From assembly GCA_947044405.1 (NCBI GenBank), contig CAMRHE010000356.1, positions 1,178,001 through 1,242,000 on the forward strand: a stretch of 64,000 bases of DNA, read 5' to 3'. The notes under the pieces are model-generated. The model saw only the letters and a list, made by a program, of their open reading frames with translations. It did no database searches and was not told the origin of the DNA. Below, piece after piece: positions 38,346-48,905 of this stretch (within the stretch, counting starts at the first letter, position 1; every line of letters begins with the position of its first letter). Source of the stretch: Leptodactylus fallax (lineage: Eukaryota; Chordata; Amphibia; Anura; Leptodactylidae). Made by a program: the position numbers and the translations under genes.

Positions 38346-38971
38346 TTAAATTTGACTTGCAGCTATTAAGCATATGATTAGTTATGCAGATTCTTGTCAT
38401 GTAATTGCATTGTTCATAAAAATCTAAATTTTAATTTGTATTATTTTGTAAATCCACCTTTAGCTTTCAACACTGTCTGAATCCTTCCGGGCATGCTCTT
38501 GATCAGATTCAAGCATGTCTTGACCTTGACCTGATTAGGTCTCTTCTACACGTTCCCAATGTTGGTGCATACTGGTCGACTCACCTGGGTACAAATACAG
38601 CTTTTTCCTTCAACTCCAACTTGTTGACTGACATTTTGCCTGGACGTTCACCTCTTGGCTTTTGAATAGATGAACGGACTTCATTTCGTATTCTTCTGTA
38701 TTTGTCATGCAGTTTGGCAATTTTCTTGGCCGAGAGACTGCTATGGATGATACTGTTTTTCTTTTCTTGGGAAATCTTCTTCATGGCTGATCCTCGATTT
38801 GAACCAGTGACCTTTTGCTTGGGAATCAACCTAATAACACACTGAGCTATTAGGGAATGTGAGAACAGGTTGTAATTTGTAGTATACAAGAAGAAAACAG
38901 TAACAATGCAGTTACATGACAAGAATCTGCATAACTAATCATATGCTAAATAGCTGCAAGTCAAATTTCTG
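38346..38971 (-). mobile_element. Tc1/mariner-like element with long TIRs, internally deleted
   Basis: Arms of about 70 bp at 38,346-38,415 and 38,900-38,971 are inverted copies (aaatttgacttgcagctat; gattagttatgcagattctt; gtcatgtaa.tgcattgtt). The minus strand encodes MKKISQEKKNSIIHSSLSAK (38,784-38,725), then KIAKLHDKY and RRIRNEVRSSIQK, like the first helix-turn-helix of a Tc1-type transposase. The catalytic domain is absent. A tRNA-like stretch lies just upstream of this coding remnant. Confidence 0.65.
38784..38856 (-). other. tRNA-like segment inside the Tc1/mariner-like element
   Basis: On the minus strand the sequence begins tccctaatagctcagtgtg, close to an A box, and carries ggttcaaatcg, close to a B box, at tRNA-like spacing. 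It ends ...cagcca. The acceptor and T stems do not pair, so this is not a functional tRNA. It could be a tRNA-derived head fused to the transposon. Confidence 0.5.
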
Positions 38972-40104
38972 TATGAGATAGCCAAGATGATTGTCTATAA
39001 AATGATGGCAGTCTCACGTTCGAAACTGTAGTGGATGGTGAGATATGGAGCCTGAAAGTCAAAAGTTCAATACATTATTACCCTTTTGCTTTTCAGTGTA
39101 CATCTAATGTTTATGGCCAGCTTTAAGGTATTTTCCATTGTGGCAGATTAGAAGTTTCTGCAACCATTCCATTCATCTAAATGGGGCTTGAAGAAACCCA
39201 TGTACTTGCCCCCAAAACACGCCTATTTACATGAATGGCACTGCTTTTGAGTTGCAGACATTTTTGCAACAAATCTGTGTGAATGTACTGCTTTCCATCT
39301 TTGATACAGTTGTTAATTTTTATCTTTAGAAAAGCTATTCTCCGATGTAAAGAAGATGAGAGTGACAAATACAGACAATTGGGCAATTCAAGGTAAAATA
39401 TGGATAGCAAGTGATAAAGACTGGTGAATAAATCAGGCAATTTACTAACAATCCTCACAATCAAAGTGCCTAGCTTATTCCGAGGGCAGGGAAAGCCTAG
39501 CATTTCTGAAAGAATAGAACTTCATCATTCACACAAAGTTACTGAGGATATAGGCAGCGGGTCGTCCATGCAGGAATCTTCATAAGACGGATGAGTTGCT
39601 GGTGTAGCCTGCTGATATCTATAAGCTGCTGTTTTTTCCCCTGTGAGAAACAAAGACTGGAAACTGCTGGGAGACAGCTGCTGATGTACAATTACAGCAA
39701 ATCCCTCTTGTAATCACATGGTAGAGCTGAGTTTGTGATAACCTGGACAAGTACAGTAGGAAAGAAATGATTTTATTCTTTACGGCTTGGTGAATATTTT
39801 TATTATAATGTAGATGAATCTGTAATGTTGGAATGAGCAGGGCATTCAAAAACACAGCAATTCCATATTAAATGATGTATCTTACCTTAAACAATTTCCA
39901 TTATATCCAGGACACAATTTTTCATTCTGACTTTAAACATTGTGTGTTCCAGCCCACAATTCTTAAATAAACAGCAATCCACTTATGTGTGATGAAGCTG
40001 CGCTATAAATTCCCTCTGGTTTTGAAGGACCTTGCTATCTTAAAAATTGTGCTATGTTATTACAGTTTTATAGTAGGAATATAGAATATAAAACGTTATG
40101 GCAC
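38972..40104. other. Non-coding stretch, nothing recognised
   Basis: No gene or convincing repeat. The minus-strand frames at 39,177-39,503 and 39,619-39,855 show no known motif. Confidence 0.4.
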
Positions 40105-40421
40105 CAGTTAAGAATAGGAGATAACTTCCAGATCATAGGGGTCTGACTGCTCAAACTCTCACTGATCTGGAAAAGGGGGACTTTCTTCCCCTGATCTGAA
40201 TGAAGAAGAGGTCAAACAGTACGCGTATTGAGCCATTTATTTCAATGGGAGCGCAAAAGTTACACCCAGCTGTCTCCGGCACTCCCATTGAAATGAATGG
40301 AACAGTGGGCACAATGCCCAGCCACTTCTCCATTCAAAATGGGGTATAGATGTCCCCCATTGTCCAGATCAGTTAGGTTATCCCCTATCCTACCGATTTG
40401 GTGGGAAAAACCATTTTAATG
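40105..40421. repeat. TTAAAATGG-type MITE with inverted arms
   Basis: The right edge reads gggaaaaaccattttaa. The arms gaataggagataacttccagatca and tccagatcagttaggttatcccctatccta are inverted, as are ccatttatttcaatgggag and actcccattgaaatgaatgg. Non-coding hairpin. Confidence 0.5.
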
Positions 40422-41007
40422 TCTTGTCACTCACACTGAGATGACTCAAATATTAGATATTATAAATGTATATATTACAAAGAATATTAAACAAATAATA
40501 AATATAAAATGTCATAAATGTATGATAGATGCGGGTCTCAGTTCACGTGTGCTAGGCTATTTTTGTATTTGACATAGTTTGAATGAAGAGAGTCATACAT
40601 TTATAGTGGCCTTGAGATAGCATTGGGGGAACCCCTTTCTCAACATATGTGCAGGTGCCAGAGGCGCCACAGCTCAAGGGTAAGACATCTGACCAGATAT
40701 ATATTGATATATGTAAACTCAGCTTCAGAGCTGGTAAGTATTGCGTAAAAAAGGCAAAGGTAGTAGTAGTGGGTCTGAATGGAATATTTGCTGTTGTGTG
40801 TTACTGTAAGGGAACATCCTGTGTTCATTATAATTGCTACATGTATGGACTGGAAGGCACTGTTAGCTTTGTCTTTATTGGTACCTGCCACTAGAAAATA
40901 CATCCTCTTTCTGTTTTTCAAAGTATTTTTTCTAGAATTAGAAAACAATTAAACAACTTGTAATTTGCTTTGGATGCTCAGCAAGACTGTAGAAGGAGGA
41001 TGAAACA
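40422..41007. other. Non-coding stretch, nothing recognised
   Basis: No supported gene; the overlapping 81- and 102-codon frames on opposite strands near 40,650-40,940 have no known motif. Confidence 0.4.
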
Positions 41008-41009
41008 TA

Positions 41010-42630
41010 CAGTGGGGAAAAAAAAGTATTTAGTCAGCCACCAATTGTGCAAGTTCTCCCACTTAAAAAGATGACAGAGGCCTGTAATTGTCATCATAGG
41101 TAGACCTCAACTATGAGAGACAAAATGAGAAAACAAATCCAGAAAATCACATTGTCTGATTTTTTAAAGAATTTATTTGCAAATTATGGTGGAAAATAAG
41201 TTTTTGGTCAATAACAAAAGTTCATCTCAATACTTTGATATACTGTATATCCTTTGTTGGCAATGACAGAGGTCAGACGTTTTCTGTAAGTCTTCACAAG
41301 GTTGGCACACACTGTTGCTGGTATGTTGGCCCATTCCTCCATGCAGATCTCCTCTAGAGCAGTGATGTTTTGGAGTTGTGAGTGGGCAACACGGACTTTC
41401 AACTCCCTCCAAAGGTTTTCTATGGGGTTGAGATCTGGAGACTGGCTAGGCCACTCCAGGACCTTGAAATGCTTCTTACGAAGCCACTCCTTCGTTGCCC
41501 TGGCGGTGTGCTTGGGATCATTCTTATGCTGAAAGACCCAGCCACGTTTCATCTTCAATGCCCTTGCTGATGGAAGGAGGTTTGCACTCAAAATCTCACG
41601 ATACATGGCCCCATTCATTCTTTCATGTACACGGATCAGTCGTCCTGGTCCCTTTGCAGAGAAACAGCCCCAAAGCATGATGTTGCCACCCCCATGCTTC
41701 ACAGTAGGTATGGTGTTCTTTGGATGCAACTCAGCATTCACTCTCCTCCAAACACGACGAGTTGTGTTTCTACCACACAGTTCTACTTTATTTTCATCTG
41801 ACCATATGACATTTTCCCAATACTCTTCTGGAACATCCAAATGCTCTCTAGCAAACTTCAGATGGGCCCGGATATGTACTGGCTTAAGCAGGGGGACACG
41901 TCTGGCACTGCAGGATCTGAGTCCCTGGAGGCGTAGTGTGTTACTGACGGTACCCTTTGTTACGTTAGTCCCAGCTTTCTGCAGGTCATTCACTAGGTCC
42001 CCCCGTGTGGTTCTGGGATTTTTACTCACCGTTCTTGTGATCATTTTGACCCCACGGGGTGAGATCTTGCATGGAGCCCCCTGATCGAGGGAGATTATCA
42101 GTGGTCTTGTATGTCTTCCATTATTTTCTAATTATTGCTCCCACAGTTGATTTCTTCACACCAAGCTGTTTGCCTATTACCTATTGCAGATTCAGTCTTC
42201 CCAGCCTAGTGCAGGTCTACAATTTTGTTTCTGGTGTCCTTCCACAGCTCTTTGGTCTTCACCATAGTGGAGTTTGGAGTGTGACTGTTTGAGGTTGTGG
42301 ACAGGTGTCTTTTATACTGATAACAATGTCAAACAGGTGTCATTACTACAGGTAATGAGTGGAAGACAGAGGAGTCTCTTAAAGAAGAAGTTACAGGTCT
42401 GTGAGAGCCAGAAATCTTGCTTGTTTGTAGGTGACCAAATTCTTATTTTCCACCATAATTTGCAAATAAATTCTTTAAAAATCAGACAATGTGATTTTCT
42501 GGATTTGTTTTCTCATTTTGTCTCTCATAGTTGAGGTCTACCTATGATGACAATTACAGGCCTCTCTCATCTTTTTAAGTGGGAGAACTTGAACAATTGG
42601 TGGCTGAATAAATACTGTTTTTCCCCACTG
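41010..42630 (-). mobile_element. Tc1 transposon, full length, TA-flanked
   Basis: The left end CAGTGGGGAAAAAAAAGTAT and right end TTTTTCCCCACTG are flanked by TA at 41008-41009 and 42631-42632. TIRs of about 200 bp share agttctcccacttaaaaag and aattatggtggaaaata. The transposase lies on the minus strand. This is the source family of the deleted copies at 35,795 and 48,125. Confidence 0.93.
41208..42266 (-). pseudogene. Tc1 transposase, C-terminal 278 codons open; catalytic Asp replaced by Lys
   Basis: The start MVKTKELWKDTRNKIVDLH at about 42,266 is followed by frame breaks and stops through the first helix-turn-helix. From 42,044 the frame is open. The second HTH ([20 protein letters not shown]) is followed by the first Asp ([11 protein letters not shown]) and a [18 protein letters not shown] box. 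Then comes [12 protein letters not shown], where Lys stands at the catalytic Asp position 35 residues before the Glu of [11 protein letters not shown]. The last codons read into the TIR. The enzyme would be catalytically dead even with the N terminus repaired. Confidence 0.88.
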
Positions 42631-42795
42631 TAATGTGCCCACTCAAATAGTCTCTAGCCTGCCTTACAGGAGAAATCATCTAATGGCTGTAGGTGACTTT
42701 TCGCACTCTAATGTCACTACAACATTGTGACCAGATAACACATGACTTCAACAATTGGCCATTTAGCTTTAACTTTATATTAAAATGGCTCGATC

Positions 42796-43244
42796 TTAAA
42801 GGGAGTCTACCACCACCAAAATTATTTGCTGTTGCAGGGGTGGTTAGTGACATAGGGAAAATATCTTCTTGTGTCAAACTGCAAGCTTGCTTTCAAGAAA
42901 ATCAATTTAATCCATATGCAAATAACGTTTTCACCATGTCGGGACATGATCACACCTGATGGAGCACCTGTATTTACTAGTGGTCACCACACATCAAAAC
43001 CTGGAAACTTTATGTTAGTGGACAGCACTGGGTGGGGACCAAAAGCAAAATCAGGTACTCTGCTATATATGTGGTCATGCCTGGGTGCAATTAACAATTC
43101 ATTTACACACAAGTTAAAAGTTTATTTCCTTGGCAGCAAAATTGTACTGACACAGGAAAAGTATGTTCACTATGTCATTAACCAGCCATGCAATAGTATG
43201 TAAGTGGTTTAGAAGAGGTTCTAGCTATGTGAGGCTCCCTTTAA
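42796..43244. mobile_element. 449-bp element with TTAAAGGGAG ends
   Basis: It runs from ttaaagggagtctaccacca to gaggctccctttaa, with inverted termini. The interior is non-coding, with no transposase. The left end resembles 1,213. TTAA at both edges could be a target site, but the ends are also TTAA-containing, so the class is open. Confidence 0.6.
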
Positions 43245-43544
43245 TTTTAAAGGCAATGGTTTACCAGTATTGTGACAAGTCAAGTTTTCAACATGTTATA
43301 GCCACGTAGATGTCAGTTTTACCTTAGTTGCCTATAATAAATTTATTGAAGTGTAACAAGGTTGTCAATAAATGTCTCAATTGCCACAAACTGCTAAATA
43401 AAATGCATCAATTGTGACTTATTAATTAAAATACCTCAAATGTAACATTTTCTGGTAAAAGGAAATACAAGCTTGTATTAGGTTGACCTGCTATACATGA
43501 GTGCACATTCAAAATAATATATTCTGACCTTAGGCATTGATATA

Positions 43545-44530
43545 AATGTGAATAAAAGAGAAATGTAAATCTAATCAATATTTGGTGTGACCACCCTTCG
43601 AAATAGCATCAGTTCTCAAGAAACTCAGCAGGGAGGTTGTTCGAAACATCTTGGAGAGCTAAGCACAGATCTTCTGTGGATGTAGGCTTGCTCAAATACT
43701 TGTGTCTCTTCATGTAATCGCAAACAGACTGGATGATGTTGAGTTCAGGACTCTGTGGGGGCCATCTCATCACTTTAGGACACTTTGTTCTTCTTTATGC
43801 TGAAAATAGTTCTTATGCTTCTTAGTTCTTGCATTGTGGTCTCCTCATGGAATCGGTTTCCATCTAAAGATCATAAAAACTGATTTGGAATGGGTCATTA
43901 AAAAACCATTGATTTCATTGGGTTCTTAAAAAAACTGCAGGTGTGTGTTTTGAGCATTTCCGCTGTTTACCTGCTCTTTTGGACGAAGACAAAAAAAATC
44001 GGACTTGCAACACTTTTGCTCCATCCAAAAAATAAGGATACACGACGGACACCAATGAATCCGTTTTTTAAACATTGAGGTCTATGGAAGTCGGACACAC
44101 ACAGATTAAGAACAGATAGTAATCTGTTTATGTTCGTTTTGCAATTAGTTTTTCCCTCTTCATTCTTCTCTGTGCATGCTCAGAATGAAGAAGGGGGAAA
44201 AACCAGATTTGTCATAAACTAACACAAATAGAAATTTTTTTTTTACGGACACCCATTGACTAATCCGTAAAAAGACAGACTATGGTATGCGCTGTGTAAC
44301 CATTTATGACTGTGGTTTTGACAAACACGTTTTTTATACAGATTCACAACGGGCGAATACTAGATGCAGGTGTGAACATAACCTTAATGACCTTGGCTGT
44401 ATATTTGGGGTTGTTGTACTGTTGCAGAATAAATATTGAGCCCTGATCTCAACAACATTGTCAAGTCTATCTGGAATTACATGAAGAGACAGAAGGATTT
44501 GAGCAAAGCTACATCCAGCAAAGAAGAAAA
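43545..44530 (-). mobile_element. Rearranged Tc1-type remnant with a nested MITE
   Basis: The part 43,560-43,830 (tatttggtgtgaccaccctt; ttcgaaacatcttggagagc; actctgtgggggccat) is the C-terminal transposase region of another Tc1 family in minus orientation. It resumes after an insertion at 44,387 (ttaatgaccttggctgtat). From 44,440 (agccctgatctcaacaac; ggaattacatgaagagacag) the same transposase region appears in plus orientation. It encodes the SPDLN-like block and is therefore inverted. No functional frame remains. Confidence 0.6.
43840..44383. mobile_element. GTTCACACC-type MITE nested in the Tc1 remnant
   Basis: The right end is gcaggtgtgaacataacc followed by TTA. The interior has gcgcatgctcag-like 'ctgtgcatgctcagaatgaag' and 'aggtctatggaagtcgg', text also present in the MITE at 53,123. 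The left terminus is not clear; 43,840 is approximate. Confidence 0.5.
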
Positions 44531-44849
44531 TAGTTGATAGGTTGTAGGAGGTGTGAAGGTTCAGGTATTTGGTATTGTGGCATGAAAACTGTTTTCATTT
44601 CTCACATAAACTACTTTTTTCTTCTGTTTCTCTTGTAAAGAGTAATAAACATAGCCTATTTAGGGTAAATTCATATGTGGTGAGATCGGTATACAGATTA
44701 GCTCTTTACGAGGAAGTAGAAACTGTGCCCCACCACCCAATATATTTACCAGTAGTGTCTACCAAGTAATTTCAGGCGCAATGTATTTTTAACTTGTTTC
44801 AAAGAATAAATGTATACAAAATATTGTAATTTATGGTAAAAACTGTCAT

Positions 44850-45580
44850 GGTTTGGTAAGTGGCACACCATAGTGTATACTAGCTTGTATGGTCTTCTGT
44901 CTGGTGACAAAGGGTACACTGTAATGTTTGTGCCTGTTCAGGTCTCTGCGCCATCCTCCGCTCGCACGTTGCGGCGCAGGAGGCGTGTTCAGTTTGATTC
45001 CTTGCTTAGGGTTCTTGTTGCTCTGTCTGAACACTGCTCTATTACCTCTTCTATGTAATTGATTTCCTACCACACCTATCTCCTACACTATTGTTTCCCT
45101 CCGCTCCTCAAATAGTTAATCTTAGCCTACCTGCGTGATTGACAGCCTATGTACCAATCAAGTCTGGGACAGATTCTGGACTTCCTATAAACAGGTCATC
45201 TGTTCACACATGGTTGCTGGCTATTGAGAATTGTACTGGCTAAGCTCTTCTTTCTGCTATTATTGTATCACTGACTTCTGACCTCTGCTTACCCTTTGAC
45301 TAGTCTCTCAGATTTCCATTCTGTAATGTGTTGCTCGACTGTTACCGACCCCTTGGCTTGCTGACTCTGCTTCTGTGTTGTTTGTCTTGTCTTGTTCTAT
45401 GTTACAATTATTCAGAGAAGGGATCGCCGCCCAGTTGCTCCTGTCATTAGGACAGTTGTGGCAATTAGGTAGGGATAGGGGCTAGGTCAAGTTTAGGGCT
45501 CACTGTCTCTGTCTTTCCCTTCTTCCCTTGTTTCAGCAGCAGCACTAGGGAATTGCACAACTAGCAATTCCCTTACATAC
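44850..45580 (+). repeat. Probable solo-LTR-like repeat
   Basis: A locally GC-richer block has ggttgctggctattgag, ttcctataaacaggtcatct (TATAAA-like), then T/C-rich 'cttggcttgctgactctgcttctgtg', as in amphibian LTR-type repeats. No internal retroelement sequence adjoins it. Boundaries and class are uncertain. Confidence 0.3.
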
Positions 45581-46896
45581 ACATTATATAAATTGTGCCC
45601 CCCTCCACAAAAATTCTGTAAGCCAATCTCTGATACTTATTAGCTACATTTTAACTGCACCATTTCTATCTCCAAATTGCAACATAAATTCATAGTGACT
45701 AACATAGCTGGCAAGTCCAGCCTTCTCAATACAAGGGTTCTATATTCACAAACTACACAGACCCTAAATAATCGAATACATCAGTTTGTGAGTGACAGGC
45801 AAGCACCTTATTTTATTAGTAAGCCTGGGCTCCTAAAATACCAGTTGTATTGCCCTGATGGTGGCCCTATGTTTTGAAATATATAATGCTGTATGTACTT
45901 TATAAATAAACCCTCTATGACTACATCCACAAATATTTTTACTGCAAGATAAAAATAAAGGACAATGGTAAGACTTTACATAAATATGCCACATATATCC
46001 ACATAAAAAGACTTTGTTTTCTTCATAAATGTGCCCCTGTGTATTTCTCATATGATCTTAAATCTGATACATTAGCATAATATACATTTTATAAGCCCAG
46101 ATTCCCTTTTATTCCATAATACAGATGCAAGTCAATTGCATGGAGGGAAGATGCAGATGTTCTTACTACTGCTGTGGAATAGTAGTACTGGTTCCATACA
46201 TATGTAATTACTGGTATTTCCAACTGTTTGACGTATATCTGAACAGCTAGATGTGTGTTTACAACATTATGCGCTGCTCATCTCCCATTAGCCAGGCTGT
46301 TTTTCCAAGTGTAATAAATACAGCAGAGGTATCGTAAATCTTTACTGAAAAAGCTCTCCCAGCTGTATCTCTGGCTTAATGGATAAAATGTATGGAAAGA
46401 CAATTGATCTTCTTAACTTCATTGTAAGGCGTTTCTAGGCTAGAGATTACAAAGTCAGAATACACTTTAATTCTCTGGTTCGCTGGGTGTTACATTACTT
46501 ATCTTGTTGCATTATCATATGGTGGGATGATCTTGTTTTAATGCTTGTATTCTGACACTTTCTGCTTGCACATTCTTTTCTTCATTGCTTTGCTCACTGT
46601 TGGTTTTGTTAAATTTGCAAAGTGGAAAAAACAATGCAATAATTCTGTGAAATTAATTGTGACTGTGGAAGTAGTGTAGCATTTTTTCTCAAACCATAAC
46701 CTTTTGATGTACCCTCATTAAAGAAGACCTCAAAGGTCTATCACTTGGGTGAAGTCAAATGCAAGGAAACCTGCTTTATAAAGGTTACCTTGGAGAGAAA
46801 GAGATGAAAAAGAGTACATGCTTATATCAGGAAATAATTATCCTTCATCAGCACTTTAAAAAATGGTTCAGTTGAATCCTATATATTGTGAGAACT
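45581..46896. other. Non-coding stretch, nothing recognised
   Basis: No gene, tandem array or terminal repeat is seen. Confidence 0.4.
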
Positions 46897-47006
46897 TAAT
46901 AAAAAATAAGTTACATAGTTACATAATTAGTACGTTGAAAAAAGACATATGTAAGGCATCTAAACCTTTTTTCAAGCTGTCAGTTGTGACTGCTGTGACC
47001 AGCACG
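46897..47006 (-). repeat. 3' part of a CR1-type LINE, left side of the split copy
   Basis: The text aagttacatagttacataat, gttgaaaaaagacatatg and aagctgtcagttgtgactgctgtgacca is typical of a common CR1-like LINE 3' region. It abuts the broken edge of a Tc1 copy. The RT part of what is probably the same LINE is on the other side, from 47,815. Confidence 0.5.
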
Positions 47007-47007
47007 G

Positions 47008-47812
47008 TTTTGGCAAACTCCAGCCTGGCTTTTTTATGTCTCTGGGTCAGAAGTGGGGTCTTCCTGGGATCCTACCATAGAGTCCCTTTTCATTCAGACG
47101 CCGACGGATAGTACGGGGTTGACACTGTTGTACCCTCGGACTGCAGGGCAGCTAGAACTTGTTTGGATGTTAGTCGAGGTTCTTTAGCCACCATCCGCAC
47201 AATCTTTCGTTGAAATCTCTCGTCAATTTTCTTTTCCGTCCACATCTAGGGGTGGTTAGCCACAGTGACATGGGGCTTTAAACTTCTTGATGACACGTGC
47301 GCACGGTAGACACAGGAACATTCAGGTCTTTGGAGATGGACTTGTAGCCTTGAGATTGCTCATGCTTCCTCACAATTTTGCTTCTCAAGTCCTCAGACAG
47401 TTCTTTGGTCTTCTTTCTTTTCTCCATGCTCAATGTGGTACACACAAGGACACAGGACAGAGGTTGAGTCAACTTTAATCCATTTCAACTGGCTGCAAGT
47501 GTGATTTAGTTATTGCCACCACCTGTTATGTGTGCCACAGGTAAGTAACAGGTGCTGTTAATTGCACAAATTAAGAGAAGCATCACCTGATTTTTCAAAG
47601 GGTGCCAATACTTTTGTCCACCCCCTTTTTTATGTTTGGTATGTAATTATATCCAATTTGGCTTTTTGACAATTCTTTTTGTGGTTTTCCATTGAAGACA
47701 AATTAAATGAAGATATTATTACCAAAGCATTTGTGATTGTAATCATTTTCTGGAAGAAATTGAGTATTATCTGACAGAATTGCAGGGGTGCCAATACTTT
47801 TGGCCAGCACTG
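47008..47812 (-). mobile_element. 5'-truncated Tc1 copy inserted in a LINE
   Basis: The right end ttttggccagcactg is followed by TA at 47813-47814. The left side is truncated inside the transposase at ttttggcaaactccagcctg, a point corresponding to about 9,497 in the copy at 8,735. It holds the N-terminal transposase only (MEKRKKTKELSEDLRSKIV at 47,427 downwards) with several frameshifts. Confidence 0.85.
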
Positions 47813-47814
47813 TA

Positions 47815-48076
47815 GCTTTGTGTCATCTGCAAAAACAGAGACAGTGCTATTAATCCCATCTTCTATAACATCAATAAATAAGTAAAATAACAGCCAACCC
47901 AGCACTAAACCCTGGGGTTCACCACTTATAATAGAGGGCCAGTCTAAGCTGCAGTCATTGATCACAACTCTCTGGATACGATCCTTTAACCAGTTTTCAA
48001 TCCAATTACAAACTATATTTTCCTACGCAAAGGACCTGATTTTACCCATTAAACATATATGAGGGGCAGTGTCAAA
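47815..48076 (-). pseudogene. CR1-like LINE reverse transcriptase fragment
   Basis: The minus strand reads [14 protein letters not shown], then IENWLKDRIQRVVINDCS, a GEPQGLVLGWLLF box (normally G-PQGS-LGPLLF) and VSVFADDTKL, which is the catalytic F-A-D-D motif. The frame runs straight into the Tc1 TIR after DTKL, so the transposon landed just after the active site. One stop lies between MGKIRSFA and ENIVC. Confidence 0.8.
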
Positions 48077-48124
48077 TGCTGTCAGTTTCAGTGTCTGCTG
48101 CCTGCTCCATTTTGTGTATCTGCT

Positions 48125-48455
48125 GCATGGAGGAATGGGCCAACATGCCATCAACAGTGTGTGCCAACCTTGTGAAGACTTACAGAAAACGTTTGACCTC
48201 TGTCATTGCCAACAAAGAACATATAACAAAGTATTGAGATGAACTTTTGTTGTTGACCAAATACTTATTTTCCTCCATAATTTGCAAATAAATTCTTTAA
48301 AAATCAGACAATGTGATTTTCTGGATTTGTTTTCTCATTTTGTCTCTCATAGTTGAGGTCTACCTATGATGACAATTACAGGGGCCTCTCTCATTTTGGT
48401 GAGTGGGGAGCACTTGCACAATTGGTGGCTGACTAAATACTTTTTTTCCCCACTG
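48125..48455 (+). mobile_element. Truncated right half of the 41-kb Tc1 family
   Basis: It begins catggaggaatgggccaaca (transposase C terminus) and runs through the complete right TIR to ttccccactg, followed by TA at 48456-48457. The left end is missing. The internal junction resembles that of the 381-bp copy at 35,795 but lacks the left TIR stub. Confidence 0.8.
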
Positions 48456-48487
48456 TACATGAAGGTGGGCAGGTGGGCTATTGATAA

Positions 48488-48905
48488 CCCACTGAGACAC
48501 ATGGTAATCTTCAGGTTGTCTACTTTCAAAAAATATATAGGGTTTAGAGTTGCACTTGCTTTTCACAGTGTGTAATCCCTATATTTTATAGGATGATATT
48601 TTTTTTTAACATTTTCAGCTTAAAAGCAGATTTTTGTTCCTTTTAGTTCGAGTGATTTTATGAAGATATGTGCCTGCAGGTTTAGGCCTTAGTGATGTGA
48701 TTGAACTTTGCACATTTTGAATTCTTATTTTTAGGAGGATTGGTGCATATAACTTTTTGTTTGGTTTCCAGTTTTATCAACTAATATAAATTTATTTGCA
48801 TTTTTTTTTATAAAACGCACAGCTTAAATCAAATTGGATGAAGGTGCCTGTTCGTATACAGTACCAAGTGGCAATTTGACAATGCTGCAGGTGTCTACTT
48901 TAAGA
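48488..48905 (+). repeat. 420-bp direct repeat, copy 1 (next to LINE 3' end)
   Basis: It shares a collinear order of blocks with 50,985-51,410: cactgagacacatg, agagttgcactt, tttttgttccttttagttc, tttttaggagg.ttggtgcatataact, ggtgcctgttcgtatac and accaagtggcaatttga. Identity by eye is about 75-80 percent. Confidence 0.75.

Noticed and set aside
38784..38856. Functional tRNA gene
   Set aside because: Box A and B resemble a tRNA, but acceptor and T stems do not pair and the anticodon arm is not convincing.
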